Shown: positions 17,501-26,153, counted from the first letter of the stretch. The stretch: 64,000 bases of DNA from Gemmatimonadota bacterium (GCA_041390125.1 JAWKQN010000009.1:193501-257500); one strand, 5' to 3'. Made by a program: numbers and translations. Notes: a model not told the origin generated them from the letters alone.

Positions 17501-18361
17501 CGGCAGGAGGGGCAGCACGATCGCGCGCTCCGGCGGCTCGGGCCACACACCGCGGGGCAGGTGCCCGAAGCGACGCTCGAGGTCCGCCACCGGCGTGGGC
17601 CCGCCCTCGGGGTCCGTACGCAACGGCCAGGCCGCCGATGCGTCGTCGACGGCGACCTGCCGCAGCCGCGCGGTCTGCTCCGGCTCGATCCCCGCGACCG
17701 CCGCCAGGTGCGCGGAGTCCTGATCCGCCTCCAACAGATAGATGAGGGCGAACGCGATGTCGCGCGGTTCGTCTGCAAGCACGCTTCCTGCGGCCTCGCA
17801 CGCATCGAGCACCGTCGTCGCCCGGGCGGACCGCTCCGAAAGCTCGCGCAGCACGCGAAGGCGACGCTGGCCCAGCACTCGACGCGTGTCTTCGGTGCAG
17901 GTGCAGAACACGCCACCGATCCCACCGCCGTCGTCGGGCGCGGGGCTGTACGAGAAGGTGAAGTAGGTCTCCTCCGGGAAGCCGTTGCGGTCCATGACCA
18001 GCAACAACTCCTCGTTCCAGGAGGCCTCACCGTGGCGTAGGACGCGATGGGCCTGGGGACCCACGACCGGCCACACGTCCGGCCAGATCTGCGGCGCGCT
18101 TGCTCCCAACGCCTCCGGGTGCCGCGCACCCAGGATGGGCACGTAGGCGTCGTTGTAGAGGTTGACCAGGTGGTCTCCCCACCACAAGAACATCGGATAG
18201 CGGGAGGCCAGCAGAAGGCGGACCGCGGTGACGAGGCTCGCCGGCCAGCTCGAGAGAGGGCCGAGCGGCGTCTGGGTCCAATCGAAGCGTTCGATCCGGG
18301 CGGCCATGTCGCCCCCATGGGCGAACCAGGAACGCGCCGCTCCGACGCCGTGGTCATCCAT
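14600..18361 (-). CDS. Hybrid histidine kinase with two kinase modules and two receiver domains
   Basis: A 1253-residue signalling protein, probably cytoplasmic since no membrane segment is evident. Domain order: an N-terminal PAS-like sensor (about 20-160), a GAF-like region (about 170-330), HisKA with SHEFRTPLT (His near 358), HATPase (about 460-570), a receiver with LVLADVMMPG (about 640-755), a second PAS with HPDDRRR (about 775-895), a second HisKA with AHELRNPLAPI (His near 910), a second HATPase, and a C-terminal receiver with VVLLDLGMPGMDG. Both phosphorylatable His and both receiver Asp residues are present, so an internal phosphorelay is plausible. The ATG at 18361 is preceded by GGAGG with 7-base spacing; an ATG at 18421 is also possible. 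The signal and output are unknown; no response regulator with a DNA-binding domain is adjacent. Confidence 0.88.
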   Translation of the reverse strand: MDDHGVGAARSWFAHGGDMAARIERFDWTQTPLGPLSSWPASLVTAVRLLLASRYPMFLWWGDHLVNLYNDAYVPILGARHPEALGASAPQIWPDVWPVVGPQAHRVLRHGEASWNEELLLVMDRNGFPEETYFTFSYSPAPDDGGGIGGVFCTCTEDTRRVLGQRRLRVLRELSERSARATTVLDACEAAGSVLADEPRDIAFALIYLLEADQDSAHLAAVAGIEPEQTARLRQVAVDDASAAWPLRTDPEGGPTPVADLERRFGHLPRGVWPEPPERAIVLPLLPTGESRPDGFLVIGLSPRLVFDDDYGGFATLLATHVETAITQARAFQQEQRRAQALAELDRAKTTFFSNVSHEFRTPLTLMLGPLEDLLDDREGPLAPEIRSQVERVHRNSVRLLKLVNTMLSFSRVEAGRADARFERTDIAALTRDLASVFRSTVEAGGLFLHVDCPPVTAPVHVDRDLWEKIVLNLVSNAFKFTFEGGITVRLKETASEVQLEVEDTGVGISDAELPRVFERFHRIEGARRRSHEGTGIGLALVDALARVHGGQVQVRSREGQGSTFTVSIPLGADHLPPDRLVTTDAPPRVDDARGYVEEALRWLPPAPSSDGEQDSEVHRGVRGSGPTARPRVLWADDNADLRAYVTELLSPRFDVEAAADGEAALSAARQRRPDLVLADVMMPGLNGFELLAALRADPDLGDVPVILLSARAGEEARLGAAEAGADDYLTKPFSARELVVRVGAQLELASVRREAQRAIAESEQRFRVMAHTAPAMLWMTDPTGACVFLSRGWHTFTGQREEESLGFGWLEAVHPDDRRRSERIFLESNARREAFQLDYRIRRADGAYRWAIDAGAPRFGADGAFEGFSGSVIDVHERKVAEEALREGDRRKDEFLATLAHELRNPLAPIRSAVEILNTLGPEDPSLQRARDVIGRQVGHMVRLIDDLLDLSRLSRGTVVLRRTRVDLRAVVTHAVENARSAVERGGHTLTLRMPETPVWVWGDDVRLVQVVTNLLDNAAKYTPQGGRVTLHVGMDDARAHVSVHDDGRGIAADMAERIFDMFTQGQGSGATGLGIGLSLVRTLVEMHGGAVRVDSPGVGEGSTFTVTLPLDSGHHTPVGEETVDTRQATAAGHRRILVVDDNADAGQTLATLLGLRGHVTQSVADGTDALRVVDSFRPDVVLLDLGMPGMDGLEVARRLRAARQGHDLLLVALTGWGQDEDRRRSRAAGFDAHLVKPVDVTDLEAVLRGAV

Positions 18362-18444
18362 CCTGCCCCCTCCAGCGTTTCCGGACCGTCGAACACTCAC
18401 AGCGATCCGCCCGGGGGACAATGGCGGTCACTTCCCCTCGCGTC

Positions 18445-19074
18445 CTACAACACCAGCTCGATCACCACGAAGCCGAGGATCAACAGCACCCCGAACGCCC
18501 AGGTCAGCGTATTGAAATGCCGATCGATGAACTCCTTCACCGGCGGGCCGAAGCGGTAGATCAGGCCCGCGACCAGGAAGAAGCGCAGGCCGCGCGAGAG
18601 GATGCTCGCGACCACGAAGATGCCCAGGTTCACGCCGAAGACGCCCGCGGAGATCGTGAACACCTTGTAGGGCAAGGGCGTGAGGCCGGCCAGGAAGATG
18701 GCCCAGAAATCGTAGCGATCGTAGAGTGATCGGACGCGCTCGAAGGCCTCGGGGGTGACCCCCGGCACGTACCGGAAGAAGGGCTCGGCCAGGGCGCCCC
18801 AGAGGCCGGCGCCGATCAGGTAGCCGATCAGACCGCCCACGACGGATGCGGCCGTGCAGATGGCCGCGAAACGGAGCGCCTTCTTGCTCGCCCCGAGCGC
18901 CAGCGCGACCAGGAGTGGATCGGGGGGGATCGGAAAGAAGGAAGACTCGGCGGCCGACAGGCCGGCCAGCGCGACCGGACCGTGGGGCGTCTCCGCCCAG
19001 TGCAGCATCCAGTCGTACAGGCGGCGGACCGGACCCTTGCGGGCGGGGGTGACTTCGGGCGCCGAACGCGTCAC
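18445..19074 (-). CDS. DedA/VTT-family inner membrane protein
   Basis: A 209-residue multi-pass membrane protein of the DedA/VTT superfamily, related to YqaA-like members; these are linked to lipid scrambling and membrane homeostasis. Several hydrophobic helices are visible. The family's re-entrant segment appears as SFFPIPPDPLLVALALG, and the second motif as FLAGLTPLPYKVFTISAGVFG. The GTG at 19074 overlaps the pcm stop as GTGA; an in-frame start at 19095 would lie within pcm. It is the last gene of the operon running from 25079. Confidence 0.85.
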   Translation of the reverse strand: MTRSAPEVTPARKGPVRRLYDWMLHWAETPHGPVALAGLSAAESSFFPIPPDPLLVALALGASKKALRFAAICTAASVVGGLIGYLIGAGLWGALAEPFFRYVPGVTPEAFERVRSLYDRYDFWAIFLAGLTPLPYKVFTISAGVFGVNLGIFVVASILSRGLRFFLVAGLIYRFGPPVKEFIDRHFNTLTWAFGVLLILGFVVIELVL

Positions 19075-19748
19075 GTGTCGAGCTCCTTGCTCCATCCGAA
19101 CTTGCCCACCAGGGGGACGAACCGGCAGGGGATCTCGGCGTCCTCCTGCAAGATCCGGCCCCCCTGCCGCCGGACCAGGACCAGGCGCTGTTCCTCGCGG
19201 TCCCCGACCGGGATCAACATGCGTCCCCCTTCCGCCAACTGGTCGCTCAGGGCCTCGGGGACGGCCGGCGCGCCGGCCGAGACGACGATGACGTCGAAGG
19301 GCGCGTACTTGCGCCAGCCGATGGTGCCGTCGCCTACGAGCAACGCCACGTTGCGGATCTCCAACTGATCGAGCGCCGCCCGCGCCCGCTGGGACAGGGC
19401 CCGCTCGCGCTCGACCGAATAGACGCGCTCCGCCATCCGGGAGAGCAGCGCCGTCAGGTAGCCACTGCCCGTGCCGATCTCCAGCACCTTGTCGGTCGGT
19501 CGGGGATCCAGCACGCGCAGTGTGAGTGCCTGCAGGGACGGTTGCGACGCGGTCTGCCCGAATCCGATGGGCACCGGCGCGTCCTCGTAGGCGCGGTTCA
19601 CCACCCCCTCCGGCAGGAACAGGTGCCGGGGGATGCGGTCGAACAGCTCCAGCAGCGCCAGATCGTCGATCCCGGCCGCGCGGATCCGCTCGATCAGCCG
19701 CCGGCGCTGCCCGACGAAACGGAACCCGTCTACCGGCTCAGCTCCCAC
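19071..19748 (-). CDS. pcm: Protein-L-isoaspartate O-methyltransferase
   Basis: Repairs aged proteins by methylating isoaspartyl residues with S-adenosylmethionine. The 225-residue protein shows the family's motifs: an N-terminal IPRHLFLPE, QTASQPSLQALTLRVL, the SAM-binding EIGTGSGYLTALLSRM, and SVERERALSQRAR. The GTG start at 19748 overlaps the end of surE by 19 bases. The surE-pcm pairing is conserved in many bacteria and supports both calls. It is followed by the DedA gene with a GTGA overlap. Confidence 0.93.
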   Translation of the reverse strand: MGAEPVDGFRFVGQRRRLIERIRAAGIDDLALLELFDRIPRHLFLPEGVVNRAYEDAPVPIGFGQTASQPSLQALTLRVLDPRPTDKVLEIGTGSGYLTALLSRMAERVYSVERERALSQRARAALDQLEIRNVALLVGDGTIGWRKYAPFDVIVVSAGAPAVPEALSDQLAEGGRMLIPVGDREEQRLVLVRRQGGRILQEDAEIPCRFVPLVGKFGWSKELDT

Positions 19749-20479
19749 GAGCGGAGCTCCTCCATGAGCGCATAGTTGGTCAGGTCCAGGTGGATCGGCG
19801 TGACGGAGATCCAGCCCTCCTGCACCGCGCGGAAGTCGGAGTCGTCACCGCCCTCCCAGCTCGCCACGCCGCCGCCGATCCAGAAGTACTCGCGTCCGCG
19901 CGGATCCTGGGCGCGGGTGATGGAGTCCTGGTAGCGGCGCCGTCCCAGGCTCGTGATCCGCACCCCGTTCAGCCGCGCGGGGTCGATGGCGGGCAGGTTC
20001 ACGTTGAGCAGGGTGTGATCCGGAAAGCGCTCGTTGCGCGCCAGGCTCTGGAAGAGGCGCGCGAGCGTCTCCGTCCACAGCTCGATCTCCTCGAAGTGCT
20101 CGCCCGTGTAGGACACGGCCACCGAGCGGATCCCCAGCACGGTCGCCTCCATCGCGGCGGCCACGGTGCCGGAGTACAGCACGTCCTCGCCCATGTTGGG
20201 GCCATGGTTCACGCCGGAGAGACAGAAGTCCGGCGTGCCATCCACGAGCTCGTTCAGGGCGAGCAGGACGCAGTCCGTGGGCGTGCCGTCGACGATGTGC
20301 GTGCCGTCCGTGGCGCGGCGTACGCGCAATGGGTGATGCAGCGTGAGCGAATGGGACGTGGCGCTCTGCTCCCGGTCGGGAGCGACCACGGTCACCGCTC
20401 CGATGCTCCGGGCCGCCTCGGCGAGAACGTGCAGCCCTTCGGCCAGGTATCCGTCGTCGTTCGTGCAGAGGATGTTCAT
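19730..20479 (-). CDS. surE: 5'/3'-nucleotidase SurE
   Basis: Metal-dependent phosphatase acting on nucleoside monophosphates, often placed next to pcm as a stress-survival pair. The 249 residues contain the N-terminal NDDG (residues 7-10) that binds the divalent metal, VVAPDREQSATSHSLTL, DGTPTDCVLLAL and the SGVNHGPNMGEDVLYSGTV signature. The start ATG overlaps the stop of the upstream MerR-type gene as ATGA. Length is normal for the family. Confidence 0.95.
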   Translation of the reverse strand: MNILCTNDDGYLAEGLHVLAEAARSIGAVTVVAPDREQSATSHSLTLHHPLRVRRATDGTHIVDGTPTDCVLLALNELVDGTPDFCLSGVNHGPNMGEDVLYSGTVAAAMEATVLGIRSVAVSYTGEHFEEIELWTETLARLFQSLARNERFPDHTLLNVNLPAIDPARLNGVRITSLGRRRYQDSITRAQDPRGREYFWIGGGVASWEGGDDSDFRAVQEGWISVTPIHLDLTNYALMEELRSWELSR

Positions 20480-20862
20480 CCGTTCGAGCTTCCACCCGAG
20501 GCGGCCGGAGTCAGGATCTCCAGCAGGCCGTCCAGCTCGGTACGGATCTCCTCCATGAGGCTCGGCGTGACCACCTGCTTGCGTTCCTCCGCCATCTCGG
20601 CGCTGCGTCTCGTCTGCTTCAGGTGCCGGCGCGCGCCGTTGATCGTGTACTTCTGATCGTAGAGCAGATGCTTGATGAGCAGCACCAGCTCGATGTCGGC
20701 GGGTTTGAACACGCGGTTGCCGGCGCGGTTCTTGGTCGGGCGCAACGGCTCGAACTGGGTCTCCCAGTAGCGCAGCACGTGGGGCTTCAGCCCCGTCAGC
20801 TCGCAGACATCGCCGATCGAGTAGTAGGCCTTCTTGGCGATGGGTTCGTCGAGCTGGCTCAC
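20476..20862 (-). CDS. MerR-type HTH regulator
   Basis: A 128-residue DNA-binding protein. Residues 13-82 are a MerR winged helix: YYSIGDVCELTGLKPHVLRYWE, then the wing TKNRAGNRVFKPADIELVLLI. The C-terminal part is a predicted helix with many charged residues and would serve as the dimer helix; no metal-binding cysteines are visible, so a metal sensor is unlikely. The GTG start overlaps the gpsA stop as GTGA. Its targets are unknown. The position between gpsA and surE suggests co-expression with phospholipid and repair genes. Confidence 0.85.
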   Translation of the reverse strand: MSQLDEPIAKKAYYSIGDVCELTGLKPHVLRYWETQFEPLRPTKNRAGNRVFKPADIELVLLIKHLLYDQKYTINGARRHLKQTRRSAEMAEERKQVVTPSLMEEIRTELDGLLEILTPAASGGSSNG

Positions 20863-21875
20863 GACCACTCCTCGGGTTTCGGGTCTCGGCTCATCAGACG
20901 GCGGATGGCCTCCTGGGGCGGACGGCCCTCCGTCAGGATCGCGTGCACCTCGCTGGCGATCGGCATGTCGACGCCTTCGCGGCCCGCGAGCGCCACGACG
21001 GCCTGTACGGTGGCCACCCCTTCGGCCACCGACGTCATCTCGCCCAGAATGGCGTCGAGCGCTTCGCCCCGACCCAGACGGTAGCCTACGGTGCGGTTCC
21101 GGCTCAACTCCCCCGTGCAGGTCAGCACGAGGTCTCCCATCCCGGCCAGCCCGGCGAAGGTACCCGGTTGCGCGCCGAGCCGCAGGCCCAGCCGTGCGAT
21201 CTCGGCCAGACCCCGCGTCATCACCGCCGCGCGCGTGTTGTGCCCGAAGCCCAGGCCGGCGACCACGCCGCTGGCGAGCGCGATCACGTTCTTGAGCGCG
21301 CCCGCCAGCTCCACGCCGACGACGTCGCCCGACGTGTAGACGCGGAAGGTCTCCGTCTGGAAGACGGACTGCGCGTCGAGCGCCGCTTGCGTGTCGGCGC
21401 TGGCCACGACGACCGCGGTGGGCTCGCCGGCGGCGACCTCCGCGGCGAAGCTCGGACCCGACAACACGGTGAAGCGCCGCATCCGCTCCGGACCGACGAG
21501 GGACGCGAACACGCCGTCCATGCGCTCCAGGCTGCGGATCTCGATGCCCTTGGAGGCGCTGACGATGTGGACGTCCGGGCGCAGCACAGGCGCACACGCC
21601 TGCACCACGGCCCGCACGTGCTGAGCCGGCGTGACCGACACCACGAGGTCCGCATCCCGCACCACGGACTCCAGGTCCGTGCTCGCCTCGACTCCCTCCG
21701 GCAGGGTGCGCCCCGGGAGGAAGACCGGGTTGGTCCGGGTGGCGCGAATGGCTTCGACCACCTGGGGCTCACGCGCCCACAGATGGACCTGCCGACCCTT
21801 GCCGGCGAGCAGCCCGGCCAGGGCGGTGCCCCAGCTGCCCCCGCCCAGGACCGCGATGCGGTCGGGAGCGCTCAC
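20859..21875 (-). CDS. gpsA: Glycerol-3-phosphate dehydrogenase [NAD(P)+]
   Basis: Reduces dihydroxyacetone phosphate to sn-glycerol 3-phosphate, the substrate of the PlsY acyltransferase encoded just upstream in the transcript. The 338 residues carry the Rossmann loop VLGGGSWGTALAGLLA, SASKGIE, VLSGPSFAAEVA, and the catalytic and substrate-binding region ALKNVIALASGVVAGLGFG with FAGLAGMGDLVLTCTGELSRNR. The GTG start overlaps the plsY stop as GTGA, so plsY and gpsA products are likely made together as a membrane-lipid module. Confidence 0.96.
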   Translation of the reverse strand: MSAPDRIAVLGGGSWGTALAGLLAGKGRQVHLWAREPQVVEAIRATRTNPVFLPGRTLPEGVEASTDLESVVRDADLVVSVTPAQHVRAVVQACAPVLRPDVHIVSASKGIEIRSLERMDGVFASLVGPERMRRFTVLSGPSFAAEVAAGEPTAVVVASADTQAALDAQSVFQTETFRVYTSGDVVGVELAGALKNVIALASGVVAGLGFGHNTRAAVMTRGLAEIARLGLRLGAQPGTFAGLAGMGDLVLTCTGELSRNRTVGYRLGRGEALDAILGEMTSVAEGVATVQAVVALAGREGVDMPIASEVHAILTEGRPPQEAIRRLMSRDPKPEEWS

Positions 21876-22492
21876 GAGGCCGCCCGGGCGGCGGGCCGCT
21901 TCTGTCCGATCCGGGGCTCCTCCCCCCGGAACAGGCGCGTCAGGTTGGAGCGGTGCTTCCAGATCACGAACGCGGACAGCCCGACCGTGAAGGCCACCAG
22001 ACCGGTGCCGGCCGTGGGGACGGTCACGGCCACCAGGACGGGCAACGCCAGGGCGGCCGCGATGGAGCCCACGGAGACGATCCGGGTGAGCGCCACCATC
22101 CCCAGCCAGACCACGAAGCCTCCCAGCGCGGCCAGCGGGGCCAACGCGATGAACACCCCGCCGCTCGTGGCTACTCCCTTCCCTCCGCGGAAGCGGACCC
22201 AGAAGGAGAAGACGTGCCCGACGATGGCGGCGGCCCCGTAGGCCAGCGTCCAACCCCACGCCGCCCCGCCGTCCAGACGCGGGAAGTACCACACGGGGAA
22301 CCAGCCCTTGAGCACGTCGACGACCATCACCACCAGGGCGGCCTGCCAGCCCAGGACACGGAACGCGTTGGTGGCGCCCAGATTCCCGCTGCCCTCGTTG
22401 CGCAGGTCGACGCCGCGCGCCTTTCCCACCCAGAAGGACGTGGGGGTGGCCCCGAGCCCGTACGCCGCCAGGCAGAGGAGCCAGGGAATCAC
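21872..22492 (-). CDS. plsY: Acyl-phosphate:glycerol-3-phosphate acyltransferase
   Basis: Integral inner-membrane enzyme that transfers an acyl chain from acyl phosphate to glycerol 3-phosphate, the first step of phospholipid synthesis. The 206 residues show the three conserved loops of the family: SFWVGKARGVDLRNEGSGNLGATNAFR, FRGGKGVATSGGV and IWKHRSNLTRL. About five hydrophobic helices are present. The start is a GTG overlapping the der stop as GTGA. Its partner plsX is not in the window. Confidence 0.95.
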   Translation of the reverse strand: MIPWLLCLAAYGLGATPTSFWVGKARGVDLRNEGSGNLGATNAFRVLGWQAALVVMVVDVLKGWFPVWYFPRLDGGAAWGWTLAYGAAAIVGHVFSFWVRFRGGKGVATSGGVFIALAPLAALGGFVVWLGMVALTRIVSVGSIAAALALPVLVAVTVPTAGTGLVAFTVGLSAFVIWKHRSNLTRLFRGEEPRIGQKRPAARAAS

Positions 22493-23811
22493 TCGCTGCT
22501 CCCGCGCATCCGGATGCGGATCGGCACGCCCGTGAAGGGCCAGCGGTTGCGGATCGCGTGGTGCATGTAGCGAATGTAGTGCTCGGGAACGGCGTCGGGA
22601 TAGTTGGCGAAGACGACGAAGGTGGGTGGCTCGATCGCCATCTGGGTCATGTATTTGAGCTTGACCGGCCGCCCCCGGTGATGGGGGGGTGGCTGACGGC
22701 GCACCGCCAGCTCCAGCACCTCGTTGGCCTCGGGTGTGGAGACGCGGTGGCGGCGCTGCTCCCAGACCTCGACCACCAGGTCCAGCAGCTTGTGTACACG
22801 CTGTCCGGTCAGCGCGGAGACGAACAAGACCGGCACCGGTTCGAGCGAAGGCGCGCGCCGCTTGAACTCACGTTCGAACGTGGCGGCGGTCTGCGTCTCC
22901 TTCTCCACCAGATCCCACTTGTTGATCAGGATCACCAGACCGCACCCGGCGTTCCAGGCCGCCTCGCCGATCTTCAGGTCCTGGACCCCCATCCCCTCGG
23001 TGGCGTCGACGACCAGCACGCAGACGTCGGCTTCGCGGATGACGCGGTCCGTGCGCAGCGCGGAGTAGAACTCGACCGAGTCCTTGATGCGGGCATGACG
23101 CCGCAGCCCGGCGGTGTCGACGAAGGTCAGCGTATGCCCGTGATAGCGCAGCGAGGAGTCCACCGGGTCGCGCGTGGTTCCCGGCACGTCGCTGACGACG
23201 ACCCGGTCCTCGCCGAAGAGCCGGTTGACCAGGCTGGACTTGCCCACGTTGGGCTTCCCGATGACGGCGATGCGCACCGCGGCCTCCGCGGCGGGGTCGT
23301 CATCGCGTCCGGCGAACAGCGCCACGATGCGGTCCAGCAGATCTCCCGATCCCTTCCCCGAGTTGGAGCTGACCGGAACGGGCTCGCCCAGGCCGAGCGA
23401 CCAGAACTCGTGGTGCGAGGTCACCGCCGGAAGCTCGTCCGCCTTGTTGGCCACCAGCACCACGGGACGCCCGGCCGTGCGCAGCACCTCGGCCAGGCGC
23501 TCGTCCAGGGGGTGGATCCCCACCTTGGTGTCCACCATGAACACGATGACGTCGGCTTCGTCCACCGCGTGCAGGGCCTGCGCGCGGATCTGCCGGTCCA
23601 TCGGCTCGTCCGAACCCTCGACGATGCCTCCCGTGTCGACGATCTGGAACCGGTGCCCGGCCCATTCCGCACGCGCGAAGTTGCGGTCGCGGGTGACGCC
23701 GGGACGATCGTCGACGATCGCGACCCGAGCGCCCAGCACCCGGTTGAAGAACGTGGACTTGCCCACGTTGGGCCGCCCGACGACGGCGACCACGGGAAGG
23801 CGCTCGGTCAC
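22489..23811 (-). CDS. der: Ribosome biogenesis GTPase Der
   Basis: Essential GTPase for assembly of the 50S ribosomal subunit. The 440-residue protein has two tandem G domains: the first with GRPNVGKSTFFN and DTGGIVEG, the second with GKPNVGKSSLVNR, DTAGLRR and NKWDLVEKE. A C-terminal KH-like domain ends with FVVFANYPDAVPEHYIRYM and RNRWPFTGVPIRIR. The GTG start overlaps the stop of the DUF512 gene as GTGA. The der-DUF512 neighbourhood is conserved in several phyla. Confidence 0.97.
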   Translation of the reverse strand: MTERLPVVAVVGRPNVGKSTFFNRVLGARVAIVDDRPGVTRDRNFARAEWAGHRFQIVDTGGIVEGSDEPMDRQIRAQALHAVDEADVIVFMVDTKVGIHPLDERLAEVLRTAGRPVVLVANKADELPAVTSHHEFWSLGLGEPVPVSSNSGKGSGDLLDRIVALFAGRDDDPAAEAAVRIAVIGKPNVGKSSLVNRLFGEDRVVVSDVPGTTRDPVDSSLRYHGHTLTFVDTAGLRRHARIKDSVEFYSALRTDRVIREADVCVLVVDATEGMGVQDLKIGEAAWNAGCGLVILINKWDLVEKETQTAATFEREFKRRAPSLEPVPVLFVSALTGQRVHKLLDLVVEVWEQRRHRVSTPEANEVLELAVRRQPPPHHRGRPVKLKYMTQMAIEPPTFVVFANYPDAVPEHYIRYMHHAIRNRWPFTGVPIRIRMRGSSE

Positions 23812-25079
23812 AGGCCGTGCAGGGCGCGGGTGAGGCTCTTCGCTGCGACCACCCGCGCGGGCGCGAGCCTCCGCGCGACCTCTGCGAACGGCACGCTGTC
23901 GATGAACAGCCCGTCGCCGTTGAGGGCTTCCGCCGGGCAGAGGATCACGTCCTCCGGCCGGGGATCGGAGGCGGCGTCCAGCAGATCCTGTCCCGCCATC
24001 AGCCCGGCGATGGTGACGGTCTCGCCGAAGAAGCGGTTGACGACGGCGTGCACCTCGACCGCCGCGCCCGTACGGGAGGCCAACGCGGCGCGTCGTGACT
24101 CGAAGAAGGGCGCCATCGAGGTGCCGGTGAAGATCCGGAGCCGCCGCCCGCGCAGCTCGGGCAGACGCGCGAGCCCTGCGTCGAGCTCGTCGACGAGGTG
24201 CCGCACCGCGCCCACGCCGTTCTCGATGAGCTCGAGGTCGTCGTAGTAGGCGCGCGCCGGGAGGGGCTGGCCGGCCGTGAGGAACATCTCGTCGGCTGCG
24301 TAGGCCCACCCCGTTCCCCGCTGCGCGTGGGCGCGGGCGCGGGCGCGTTCGACCTGCGCGACGGCCGTTGCGGCCTCGTCGGGCCGGAGGAGCCGCACCG
24401 GACGATCGAGGTTGTAGCGGGTGAGACCCACCGGCACCACGGAGAGCGTCCGCACCCGCGGCCCGAGGGCCCAGAGGTCCTCGATGGTGCGCTCGAGGTG
24501 GATGCCGTCGTTCCATTCCGGACACAGCACGACCTGCGTGTGCACTTCGAGCCCCGCCTCCGTCAGCGTCCGCAGCCGATCGAGGATCTCGCCCGCGCGC
24601 GCATTGACCAACAGACGCTCCCGCACGTCGGGCTCGGTGGCGTGCACGCTGACGTACAGCGGCGAGATGCGCTGATCCACCAGGCGCTGGAAGCCCTTGG
24701 GCCCCAGGTTGGTGAGCGTGACGTAGCTGCCGTACGTGAACGAGAGCCGGAAGTCGTCGTCACGCAGCCAGAGCGCGTCGCGCACCCCCGGCGGGTTCCC
24801 GTCGATGAAGCAGAAGACACACTTGTTCGCGCACTCCCGCACCGTGTCCGGTTGGGGCACGATGCCGAGCGGCTCCCCCGGCGAACGCTGGATCTCGTAG
24901 AGCTCCTCGTCCCCTTCGGGGGTGAGCGTCTCGATCTCCAGGTCGGTGTCGGCCAGCAGGAACGTCAGGTCGATCCCGTCACGGACCCGCTGGCCGTTGA
25001 TACGCACGACCCGCGTGCCGATGCGCAGCTCGAGCGCCTCGGCGATGCTGCCGGCTTCGATCTGGGCGATGCGGACCAC
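23808..25079 (-). CDS. DUF512 family radical-SAM-like protein with PDZ-like N-terminus
   Basis: A 423-residue protein of the DUF512 family. Residues 1-75 resemble a PDZ fold (GSIAEALELRIGTRVVRINGQRVRD). A CANKCVFCF motif near residue 83 gives the CxxxCxxC spacing of radical SAM iron-sulfur enzymes. The C-terminal DUF512 part includes GTGWAYAADEMF, IFTGTSMAPFFE and NRFFGETVTIAGLM. Its reaction is not established; the gene is often a neighbour of der. It starts with GTG at 25079 and is the first gene of the operon that ends with the DedA gene. Confidence 0.9.
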   Translation of the reverse strand: MVRIAQIEAGSIAEALELRIGTRVVRINGQRVRDGIDLTFLLADTDLEIETLTPEGDEELYEIQRSPGEPLGIVPQPDTVRECANKCVFCFIDGNPPGVRDALWLRDDDFRLSFTYGSYVTLTNLGPKGFQRLVDQRISPLYVSVHATEPDVRERLLVNARAGEILDRLRTLTEAGLEVHTQVVLCPEWNDGIHLERTIEDLWALGPRVRTLSVVPVGLTRYNLDRPVRLLRPDEAATAVAQVERARARAHAQRGTGWAYAADEMFLTAGQPLPARAYYDDLELIENGVGAVRHLVDELDAGLARLPELRGRRLRIFTGTSMAPFFESRRAALASRTGAAVEVHAVVNRFFGETVTIAGLMAGQDLLDAASDPRPEDVILCPAEALNGDGLFIDSVPFAEVARRLAPARVVAAKSLTRALHGL

Positions 25080-25154
25080 GGGCGGACGGCCTGGGCTCGG
25101 GGTGTGGGGCGCCTGCGACGGAGCCTTGAAAGTTAGCCGCGGGCGGGATCCTGC

Positions 25155-26153
25155 TCAACGATCTCCCATACGGGCCAACTCGGCCTCGGCGGCCACGTAC
25201 CCGAACGCCGGCCACTGGGACCGTCCGGTCAGGATGCGCTCGAAGACGCTGCGGGCACGCGTCGCGTCCCCGTTGTAGAGGTACCAGTTCCCCACCCCGT
25301 AGGCCGCGGTGGTGCCGGTCAACGTGGCGTCCTCGCCCCCCGGCCCCAGGAGGTCCTCCGGCGTGCGACGGCCCTGGTACATCCGCAGCAGGTCCAGGTA
25401 GGCCGTGCTTTCGATGACGTCCGGGTTCTCGGGCAGGTCCGCCAGGACCTGGGCCGCCTCCTGCTCCCGACCGAGGCGCCGCAGCGTCATGTAGAGCCAG
25501 TGGGCCGTGGCCACCACCGAGTCGTCGTGCCGGGAGACCGCCATGCAGTTCCGGTAGGCCTCCAGCGCGGCCTCGAAATCGCCCTGGAGGTAGTGGGCCA
25601 GACCCAGGTGGTACCAGATGTTGAACTGCAGCGTGCTGGTGGGGATCCCGAGCGCGTTCGGTTGTCCGTCGGGCTCGACCTCGTCCTCCGTGCCGGCCAC
25701 GACCTCGGCCGCCCGCGACAGGTCGGCAACCGCCTCGTCCAGCTCGCGGACCGTGATGTAGCGGTGTCCCCGGTGGCGGAGCAGGTGGGGCTCGTCCGGG
25801 AAGCGCTCCAGGGCCGCCGAGTAGGTGGCGATGGCCTGCCGGAAGTGGCCCGGGTAGGCCTGGCGCCGCCCCGCCCAGATCCAGGCGTCCAGGCTGGAGG
25901 AGTCGGCCGCCAGCGTGGCTTCGGCCTCCTCCAGCTGCTGCCGCCGTTCGGCCTCCACCTCCGCCGGGGCCTCGGGCCGGGAGAGCGGCTCGCCCAGGAG
26001 GGACGTGGCCTCGGTCTCCGCCGTGAGGGCCTGGTCCCGCTCCGCCGCCTCCTGCGGCGCGGCGTCGGGTGTCGCATCCGGACCGGCACAGGCGTTCCCC
26101 ACCCACAGGAGGCTCACGAGGCTGAGGAAGGCCACGGTGCGACGATTCGGCAT
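25155..26153 (-). CDS. TPR-containing exported protein
   Basis: A 332-residue protein with a signal peptide (MPNRRTVAFLSLVSLLWVGNACAG). The cysteine at about residue 22 may be lipidated, although the lipobox GNAC is not canonical. The mature part holds several tetratricopeptide-like helical repeats, for example DAWIWAGRRQAYPGHFRQAI, NIWYHLGLAHYLQGDFEAAL and VGNWYLYNGDATRARSVFE, suited to protein-protein contacts. The ATG at 26153 has AGGAG with 7-base spacing and is preferred over the in-frame ATG at 26201. A TATACT at 26206-26201 could be its -10. No partner can be named. Confidence 0.8.
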   Translation of the reverse strand: MPNRRTVAFLSLVSLLWVGNACAGPDATPDAAPQEAAERDQALTAETEATSLLGEPLSRPEAPAEVEAERRQQLEEAEATLAADSSSLDAWIWAGRRQAYPGHFRQAIATYSAALERFPDEPHLLRHRGHRYITVRELDEAVADLSRAAEVVAGTEDEVEPDGQPNALGIPTSTLQFNIWYHLGLAHYLQGDFEAALEAYRNCMAVSRHDDSVVATAHWLYMTLRRLGREQEAAQVLADLPENPDVIESTAYLDLLRMYQGRRTPEDLLGPGGEDATLTGTTAAYGVGNWYLYNGDATRARSVFERILTGRSQWPAFGYVAAEAELARMGDR

